Assembly (NCBI GenBank): GCA_003489345.1
Contig: DNIT01000140.1
Span: forward strand, 1 to 10,498
Direction: 5' to 3'
From: Pelotomaculum sp.
GTDB taxonomy: Bacteria; Bacillota; Desulfotomaculia; Desulfotomaculales; Pelotomaculaceae
Length of the DNA stretch: 10,498 nt
Position 1 is the stretch's first letter. Each line of letters opens with the position of its first letter. The translations under genes and the position numbers were made by a program. Positions 6,387-10,498 of the stretch are shown piece by piece. The notes beneath the pieces are model-generated. The model had not been told where the DNA came from. It worked only from the letters and a program-made list of their open reading frames with translations, and did no database searches.

Positions 6387-7209
6387 GGCAGAGGGGCTCC
6401 TTTCTGTCCCCGGACTGCGTCATCGTGCCGCGCCAGGCCCGGACCGCGTTTTCGAGGGCGTGCCGGTCCCGGGCCACGTCCTCAGGAGACCTCTGCTGTG
6501 CTTCTTGAATCGCACCAAGAAGGCGGGGGATCTCGGCGGCCATATCACGGCCCCGGATATCCCGGTGAAAAGAGCGCCGTAAAAAACTGTAACGGCAGCC
6601 CAGCCTGGCCATTTCGGCAATGAGCAGGCGGCAGGGAATGGGGTGGCCGCATTCCGGCAGGGTAAGCCCGCCAAAGCCGAATGGAACTGTGAAAAAAGGC
6701 CGGGTATTTTCAACCGTTCCATCAACCAGGGCGGTAAAGATATTTGGTGTGTTGCGCTCGATGGCCAGATCGTTTAAGCCGGTGTAGACCCGGGACAACG
6801 GCAGGCGGGCTAATTGCCGGGCAAGCTTCAGCGCGGCAACGGTCTCAACTAAAATGCCCACGCCGCAACGGCCTCCGGCCCGGTTCAGAACCATTTCAAC
6901 CTCTTCCACCGTCCGGACCATGGGGAGCAGAATTTCATCTGCCCCAGCTTTAACAGCCTGCGCCACTTCTTCTGCTGTTGTCGTACCGTAACCGTTGATC
7001 CGGCAAATGACCTTCGCTTCGGTGCAGGCCCGAACCCGTCGCAAATCTTCAGGGGTATTGTAATTGATTTGGGTATCGGCCTGCGCTTGCCGCTGTTCCT
7101 TGTTCAGGGATTCCCAGTCAACTAGGATGCTGTCAATCCCTGCGGCGACAGCTTGACGGATGAATACAGGATCGGTCGAAAAAAGCACCAGTTCAAACTT
7201 ATCAGCCAT
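6379..7209 (-). CDS. HpcH/HpaI aldolase / citrate lyase family protein
   Basis: This 276-residue TIM-barrel protein belongs to the family that cleaves or forms C-C bonds of 2-keto (often 2-keto-3-deoxy) acids using a divalent metal and pyruvate or acyl-CoA. The recognisable features are LVDWES (29-34), the substrate Arg in ICRING (68-73), EILLPMVRT (92-100), a metal-site Glu in ILVETV (119-124) and the Asp in GLNDL (144-148). The start is the ATG at 7209 (MADKFELVLF) with GGAGGAGGT a few bases upstream; a longer frame to 7251 has no such site. It is the first gene of the five-gene operon and overlaps the epimerase gene. The reaction in this context is unknown. Making or trimming a keto-deoxy sugar acid for the glycan is one possibility. 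Confidence 0.85.
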   Translation of the reverse strand: MADKFELVLFSTDPVFIRQAVAAGIDSILVDWESLNKEQRQAQADTQINYNTPEDLRRVRACTEAKVICRINGYGTTTAEEVAQAVKAGADEILLPMVRTVEEVEMVLNRAGGRCGVGILVETVAALKLARQLARLPLSRVYTGLNDLAIERNTPNIFTALVDGTVENTRPFFTVPFGFGGLTLPECGHPIPCRLLIAEMARLGCRYSFLRRSFHRDIRGRDMAAEIPRLLGAIQEAQQRSPEDVARDRHALENAVRAWRGTMTQSGDRKEPLCHV

Positions 7210-7220
7210 ACTTACCTCCT

Positions 7221-7238
7221 CCGGCAGACAAAAGCCGG
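7221..7238 (-). promoter_or_regulatory. Small hairpin next to the aldolase ribosome binding site
   Basis: On the minus strand CCGGC and GCCGG pair around an 8-base loop, and the 3' arm directly touches the AGGAGG site (7220-7215) of the operon's first gene. It might affect access to that site. It is short and GC-rich and could be chance. Confidence 0.25.
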
Positions 7239-7410
7239 CGACGAACCCCATGGGCTAGGTTACCTGCCTTCGGAAGACAGTGCCTTCCATAAAAAATAAA
7301 AAATCTTCATCCCGGTTTACAATATATGAATTTGTTCCGGCTTATGACAGATAGGTTTTGATGTATCTTTTTGCCAAAATCATGCTTGCCGCGAGGCCGC
7401 CCGTATAAGA

Positions 7411-7439
7411 TTGACCTGGAAAATTTATTGTGATATACT
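7411..7439 (+). promoter_or_regulatory. Promoter of the riboswitch-dapB-like unit
   Basis: TTGACC (7411-7416), a 17-base spacer and TATACT (7434-7439) form a good sigma-A promoter. Transcription should begin near 7446, about 60 bases before the aptamer, giving a leader of about 370 bases before the TTG start of the downstream gene. Confidence 0.75.
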
Positions 7440-7499
7440 CACAACAGACAACCTTGGTATGTTACAGAAGTTGTTAGTATGTATGAAACTTGATATTAC

Positions 7500-7655
7500 T
7501 CTATATTCGCTTAATTCTTCTTTAGGAGAAGCGGGGGAACCAATTTCTAGGGGTGAATCGATAGTCGGCCGGATTTTAACCGGTTGCCGGCATCGTAGGG
7601 CTACTCTTTCGGCCCGAATCCGTCAGCTAACTTCGTAGGCGTTGAAAGGGAGGAA
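7500..7655 (+). promoter_or_regulatory. c-di-AMP riboswitch (ydaO/yuaA type) aptamer
   Basis: The conserved blocks of the ydaO/yuaA class occur in order. CGCTTAATTC (7508-7517) and GAAGCGGGGGAACCA (7528-7542) come first, followed by GGGGTGAATCG (7550-7560). A GC-rich variable arm (about 7564-7590) and a GGGC...GCCC stem (7598-7615) come next. CGAATCCGTCAGCTAAC (7615-7631), CGTAGGCG (7634-7641) and GAAAGGGAGG (7644-7653) close the aptamer. This class binds two c-di-AMP molecules and in known cases ligand binding favours termination. A typical intrinsic terminator follows 47 bases later, so control of the downstream gene by c-di-AMP-dependent transcription termination is expected. The boundaries are approximate. 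A reading frame at 7411-7638 across this region is not a gene. Confidence 0.93.
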
Positions 7656-7699
7656 ACAGGCGGTCCATAACCAGCTTGGGGCTTGCTTGACCTCTTTTA

Positions 7700-7736
7700 C
7701 CCCCGGAAGATATATGCCGGGGGCTTTGTGTCTTTA
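7700..7736 (+). terminator. Riboswitch expression-platform terminator
   Basis: CCCCCGG (7700-7706) pairs with CCGGGGG (7717-7723) around a 10-base loop and is followed by a CTTTGTGTCTTT tail. It lies between the aptamer and the reductase gene, where a riboswitch-controlled terminator is expected. I could not identify the competing antiterminator with certainty. Confidence 0.8.
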
Positions 7737-7813
7737 CTTCCGGAATGGAGTGGCTAAATAATTGGCTGCATGAAAATCCCGGTAATCAAAATAAGAGTCA
7801 GGAGGTATGCCGC

Positions 7814-8593
7814 TTGAAAATTACGATTGGGATGTTCGGCTTTGGCAGGACGGGGTCAGTGGTGGCTAAAGAGATCATAAAAGATGAAATCTGCGAGTTA
7901 AGCTGGGTATTGAGAAAATCAACGGCTATGGAAGGCAAATATGCAAGCCGCTTGTTAGGCTTTGATCACAATGAAGGGATGATCTATTCTATTGAAGATA
8001 TAGATCCGGAAGCTTTTTATAAAGATAATCATGTGAATGTAATTATTGACTTTTCATCTGCCAGTGCAATTGAAAATTATGAAAAAGCGGCCCAGTATGG
8101 AACCCGCATCGTGTCGGCCATCTCAAAATACGATAGAGTTCATCTGGAGCAGTTAAAGGCGCTAGGCAAGCAGACGGCGGTGTTATATTCTCCCAACATC
8201 ACCCTGGGCATAAATTTTTTAATCGAGGCTTCTAAAGTACTGCAAAGGATTGCTCCCCATGCTGATATCGAGATTATCGAAGAACATTTCCGCGATAAAA
8301 GGGATGTTTCCGGAACAGCTTTGAGAATAGCGGAAGACTTGGGTCTTGATCAAAGGCAACATGTGAATTCCATCCGCGTTGGCGGGATAGTCGGCAAACA
8401 TGAAGTGATTTTTGGTCTTCCCAATCAGACCATACGGATCGTGCATGAATCATTAAACAGGGCAGCTTTTGGACAAGGAGCTATTTATGCTGCCAAATGG
8501 CTGATGGGGAAAGACAAAGGTATCTATACTATGGAGGAGGCTGTGGTCTTAAACTTTGTTCATAATACCCATGTGTTTGAAACTGATGCGTAA
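7814..8593 (+). CDS. DapB-like 4-hydroxy-tetrahydrodipicolinate reductase family protein
   Basis: This 259-residue protein has the two-domain DapB plan. The N-terminal nucleotide fold (ITIGMFGFGRTG, 3-14) is followed by VIIDFSS (76-82), SPNITLGINFL (126-136) and the catalytic loop EEHFRDKRDVSGTAL (156-170). RVGGIVGKHEVIFG (188-201) and a C-terminal AAFGQGAIYAAKWL (217-230) complete the match. DapB reduces the dihydrodipicolinate precursor with NAD(P)H on the route to diaminopimelate, lysine and dipicolinate. The catalytic His158 and Lys162 are kept, but the second His of the usual HHxxK is Phe and the usual PSGTA has lost its Pro, so this is a divergent branch. The start is the TTG at 7814, with GGAGGT 8 bases upstream; an in-frame ATG at 7745 lacks a site. 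It sits behind a c-di-AMP riboswitch. DAP or dipicolinate supply is the likely role, though a different substrate is possible. Confidence 0.85.
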   Translation: MKITIGMFGFGRTGSVVAKEIIKDEICELSWVLRKSTAMEGKYASRLLGFDHNEGMIYSIEDIDPEAFYKDNHVNVIIDFSSASAIENYEKAAQYGTRIVSAISKYDRVHLEQLKALGKQTAVLYSPNITLGINFLIEASKVLQRIAPHADIEIIEEHFRDKRDVSGTALRIAEDLGLDQRQHVNSIRVGGIVGKHEVIFGLPNQTIRIVHESLNRAAFGQGAIYAAKWLMGKDKGIYTMEEAVVLNFVHNTHVFETDA

Positions 8594-8672
8594 CGTATTG
8601 CCGCCCTTTGATGCCGTCCGGATTTTATTGGAGGGTATGACAGAGTTGGAATCATATGCAGAAATTAAATGA
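8586..8672 (+). CDS. Possible 28-residue ORF overlapping the dapB-like stop
   Basis: An ATG at 8586 lies in an ATGCGTAA overlap with the stop of the reductase gene. It opens 28 codons that read like protein (MRNVLPPFDAVRILL then EGMTELESYAEIK) and stop exactly at the base of the downstream terminator. No ribosome binding site precedes it, so it would depend on coupled translation. I recognise no family. It could equally be the decayed C-terminal end of a longer ancestral gene or plain chance. Confidence 0.25.
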   Translation: MRNVLPPFDAVRILLEGMTELESYAEIK

Positions 8673-8709
8673 ACACTCCTTTTGTTAGGTACAAAAAGGG
8701 GTGTTTTTT
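8672..8709 (+). terminator. Strong intrinsic terminator after the dapB-like gene
   Basis: AACACTCCTTTTGT (8672-8685) pairs along its length with ACAAAAAGGGGTGTT (8691-8705), with one bulged A and one G-T pair. The loop is TAGGT and the T run ends at 8709. This should end the riboswitch-dapB-like transcript and makes the LysM gene a separate unit. Confidence 0.85.
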
Positions 8710-8765
8710 GTATCTATAGCTACAAAGAAAAGGATGACATTTATTTAATTGACATCTTTGGTAGC

Positions 8766-8846
8766 ATGTGGATCGGAACAGCCATACTATATATTGCAGA
8801 TATTTTAAAGCGGAATGGCCTGTTTAATACAAATGGTGGGCATTAA
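8766..8846 (+). CDS. Possible 26-residue hydrophobic small ORF before the LysM gene
   Basis: An ATG at 8766 starts a 26-codon frame (MWIGTAILYIADILKRNG, ending NTNGGH) with one short hydrophobic helix and a polar tail. Its TAA lies in the ribosome binding site of the LysM gene. The same frame is open upstream back to the TGA at 8670-8672 and reads plausibly (YSYKEKDDIYLIDIFGS), so a longer protein with an unusual start, or a remnant of a broken gene, is possible. No clear ribosome binding site precedes the ATG. Confidence 0.25.
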   Translation: MWIGTAILYIADILKRNGLFNTNGGH

Positions 8847-8858
8847 GGAGTGAAAAAA

Positions 8859-9296
8859 ATGGAATATATTATCAAACGGAAGGATACGTTGGCATCGATA
8901 GCCCGGAAATTTGGGACCTCTGTATCAGCGATCATGAATGCAAATCCCCAGATAGAGGATCAGTTTCTCATTTTTGAAGGCCAGACGATAACGGTACCTG
9001 ATTCCGGTGCGCCAATACCGTTGTTGAGGTCTACAGTACCTGTACCGGCTACGTCAGGGCAAGGGACATACACCGTTCAGCCGGGGGATACCATGTATGC
9101 CATCGCCCAAAAAAATGGTATTGCTGTGAATACCCTAGTGGCGGCCAACCCGCAAATAAAAGATCCAAATATGATTTTCCCTGGTCAAACAATCCATATC
9201 CCCGGACAAGTAGGTCAGGGCCAGGGAAGTCTGACGGTTTTAGCAGCGGCAAGTCTTAAATCGAATGCCCCCATGTTTTATTTTGAAGAGTGCTAA
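8859..9296 (+). CDS. Two-LysM cell-wall or spore-associated protein
   Basis: This 145-residue protein consists of two LysM modules, which bind N-acetylglucosamine-containing glycans such as peptidoglycan. Module one spans about residues 2-47 (YIIKRKDTLASIARKFGTS to GQTITVP) and module two about 71-115 (YTVQPGDTMYAIAQKNGI to GQTIHIP). They are joined by a Pro-rich linker, and a short unrelated tail ends in FYFEEC. No signal peptide is present: the first LysM begins at residue 2, as in cytoplasmically made spore-coat or cortex proteins such as SafA-type proteins. The start is the ATG at 8859 with AAGGAG 8 bases before it; an in-frame GTG at 8850 falls on that site. It may be made in the mother cell during sporulation, an inference. 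The stop overlaps that of the convergent PHP gene by four bases. Confidence 0.88.
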   Translation: MEYIIKRKDTLASIARKFGTSVSAIMNANPQIEDQFLIFEGQTITVPDSGAPIPLLRSTVPVPATSGQGTYTVQPGDTMYAIAQKNGIAVNTLVAANPQIKDPNMIFPGQTIHIPGQVGQGQGSLTVLAAASLKSNAPMFYFEEC

Positions 9297-9943
9297 AAAG
9301 ATGCTGCCTTGTCACAAAGGGTATTGCGGAAAATTTTATAGGCGCCGTTTTCATAAGCGGCAGGTAAAGTGAGACCTTGTTTCACCGCCTGAATAAAACC
9401 GGCTTCATCCTTCACCCAGTCCGGCATCCAGGTGGCGAATTTTCCCACCTGCTCAATCACGTGGGCATCGCTCGCTCCCAAGGCTGCCACATGCAATTCC
9501 AGGGAGAGGTCATATGCCTGCAGGTTATGGCGCTTCGGAGTGCTGCCGTTGAATGCCTCAATCCCCCGGACCAACGGCAGATCCCGGATGAAATCTCCCA
9601 TGCCGCGGTTATTTTGCCGGTAAGGATGAGAACAAACGGCTACCCCCCCGACGGCTTCGGTCATCCGGATCAGCTCCCGGGCATGAACCATCTTCTCAGG
9701 CAGGCGATCCAGGCCGAAAACGGTCATATCGCCTTCCAGAGTCAGCACTTCAGCGCCGGTGATGATCAGTAATCCGGTTTTTCGGCTGAGAGACATGGCC
9801 TCCGCCCGGATCGCATTGCTTTCATGGTCGGTAATGCAGATTCCGTCCAGACCCAATTCCCAGGCTTTTTCGACAATTTCCTCCAGGGAAATAAAACTGT
9901 CTTCGGAGAATTTCTTTTCATGCAGATGGGTATCGATCAGCAT
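9293..9943 (-). CDS. PHP-domain metal-dependent phosphoesterase
   Basis: This 216-residue protein has the PHP hydrolase fold. The metal ligands typical of the family appear in order: DTHLH (4-8; His6 and His8), CITDHE (36-41; Asp39 and His40), GAEV (63-66; Glu65), CSHPYR (104-109; His106) and GASDAH (156-161; Asp159 and His161). Members hydrolyse phosphoesters such as nucleoside 3',5'-bisphosphates, histidinol phosphate or oligonucleotide ends. The stand-alone size and GxEAFNG segment (127-133) resemble the PHP proteins of the YciV/RNase AM side rather than polymerase-linked domains, but the substrate is not certain. The ATG at 9943 has AAGGAG seven bases upstream. It lies 63 bases after a GT4 glycosyltransferase gene on the same strand, so the two may be co-transcribed. 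Confidence 0.85.
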   Translation of the reverse strand: MLIDTHLHEKKFSEDSFISLEEIVEKAWELGLDGICITDHESNAIRAEAMSLSRKTGLLIITGAEVLTLEGDMTVFGLDRLPEKMVHARELIRMTEAVGGVAVCSHPYRQNNRGMGDFIRDLPLVRGIEAFNGSTPKRHNLQAYDLSLELHVAALGASDAHVIEQVGKFATWMPDWVKDEAGFIQAVKQGLTLPAAYENGAYKIFRNTLCDKAASF

Positions 9944-9976
9944 CGAGCGGCTCCTTGAAAGAATGATCTTATACCC

Positions 9977-9982
9977 ATTATA
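9977..9982 (-). promoter_or_regulatory. Possible -10 box before the PHP gene
   Basis: A perfect TATAAT is read on the minus strand (9982-9977), about 34 bases before the ATG. No good -35 box lies 16-18 bases upstream, where TTTTCT is the best candidate, so this is weak. The PHP gene may instead be transcribed with the GT4 gene. Confidence 0.25.
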
Positions 9983-10006
9983 AGTGATCTTTTTTAAAAG
10001 AGAAAA

Positions 10007-10498
10007 TCAATAAATTTTATCCGTACGGAGGTCATCGTAAATATTTTCTATCCTTGAGAAAACCGCCTCCCAAGAGTACTTGACAATCATTTCCTTCCAT
10101 CCCGCCGCCGGCACACCGGGAAACAGCTTGGCCCTTTCCAGCTGCCTGACAATACCATTTGCCAGCCTTTTTTCGTAGGCGGGCAGCTCCTCCTCAAGGG
10201 GAACGTCTAACGAGCGAAGCCCGGGCAAAGACACATATTCAACAATGCCGGCCTCCTCCAGCCCGGGACCGACCCATTCCCGCATTCCCGGCAGTTCGTT
10301 GGAGACCACCCAAAGCCCCGAAGCCAGGACTTCCATCGTGACCAGTGAGACCCCTTCGTAAAAGGAAGGAAAGATAAAAAGGTGACATTCCCGCATCAGC
10401 TGTCCCAACCCGGTCTGAGGCAGGGAGCCGGTAAATAGGGTTTCAAAAGGACAATCGCCAGCTAAGGACAGGATCTCTTCATATTCACGACCGCTTCC
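10007..10498 (-). CDS. GT4-family glycosyltransferase, C-terminal part
   Basis: About 163 residues of the C-terminal Rossmann half of a GT-B retaining glycosyltransferase (family 4, glycosyltransferase group 1) are present. The frame runs open to the window edge, so the N-terminal acceptor domain lies outside. The visible part contains LFTGSLPQTGLGQLMREC, then HLFIFPSFYEGVSLVTMEVL with the family's E-x7-E motif (FYEGVSLVTMEVLASG) that holds the nucleotide-sugar phosphate. ELPGMREWV follows, as expected. The protein ends in DKIY. These enzymes use NDP-sugars in the cytoplasm to build exopolysaccharide, glycolipids or small glycosides. The donor and acceptor are unknown. Confidence 0.9.
   Translation of the reverse strand, partial: GSGREYEEILSLAGDCPFETLFTGSLPQTGLGQLMRECHLFIFPSFYEGVSLVTMEVLASGLWVVSNELPGMREWVGPGLEEAGIVEYVSLPGLRSLDVPLEEELPAYEKRLANGIVRQLERAKLFPGVPAAGWKEMIVKYSWEAVFSRIENIYDDLRTDKIY

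Noticed and set aside
7411..7638. 75-codon reading frame upstream of the DapB-like gene
   Set aside because: It lies over the promoter and the conserved c-di-AMP aptamer, and its start is the -35 box of the promoter. The RNA explanation accounts for the conserved blocks.
8749..8754. TTGACA box upstream of the LysM gene
   Set aside because: No -10 box at 16-18 bases; it was not called a sigma-A promoter.

Overview
The window looks like a chromosomal piece of a Gram-positive, probably spore-forming member of the Firmicutes (Clostridia-like, intermediate GC). The reasons are strong AGGAGG-type ribosome binding sites, frequent TTG and GTG starts set by such sites, a ydaO-type cyclic-di-AMP riboswitch, a DUF2975 plus small HTH-regulator pair, and a two-LysM protein without a signal peptide. 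No mobile element, CRISPR array, tRNA or rRNA was found.

Layout. (1) 1-509, minus strand: the first codons of a YozG-type HTH regulator and, just upstream of it, a DUF2975 membrane protein. A good promoter lies in an AT-rich stretch carrying a repeated operator-like motif. (2) 590-1530: a sparse, AT-rich region with a possible structured 5' leader and 22-codon ORF on the plus strand, a DUF5316-like small membrane protein on the minus strand, and an intergenic stretch ending in a strong plus-strand promoter. (3) 1527-1877, plus: an orphan 116-residue protein of unknown family. (4) 2152-7209, minus: a tight five-gene operon, in transcription order HpcH/HpaI-family aldolase, NAD-dependent epimerase/dehydratase, DPM1-like GT2 glycosyltransferase, class I methyltransferase and a polytopic GT-C-like glycosyltransferase. 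All junctions overlap or are 13 bases apart. A long inverted repeat at 1985-2031 lies past its end. (5) 7411-8709, plus: promoter, c-di-AMP riboswitch, intrinsic terminator, divergent DapB-like reductase, a tiny overlapping ORF and a strong terminator. (6) 8710-9296, plus: a small possible ORF and the LysM protein. (7) 9293-10498, minus: a PHP-domain phosphoesterase and the C-terminal part of a GT4 glycosyltransferase cut by the window edge.

How the genes may work together. The five-gene operon has the parts expected for building a surface glycan or glycolipid: a sugar-nucleotide SDR, a GT2 that could load a sugar onto polyprenyl phosphate, a multi-spanning GT-C enzyme that could use that lipid-linked sugar outside the membrane, and a methyltransferase. 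The aldolase is the unusual member. The riboswitch-dapB unit places a diaminopimelate/dipicolinate-type reductase under c-di-AMP, the signal that links cell-wall and osmotic homeostasis in these bacteria. A LysM cell-wall-binding protein sits just downstream as a separate unit. These functional links are inferences from family and context.
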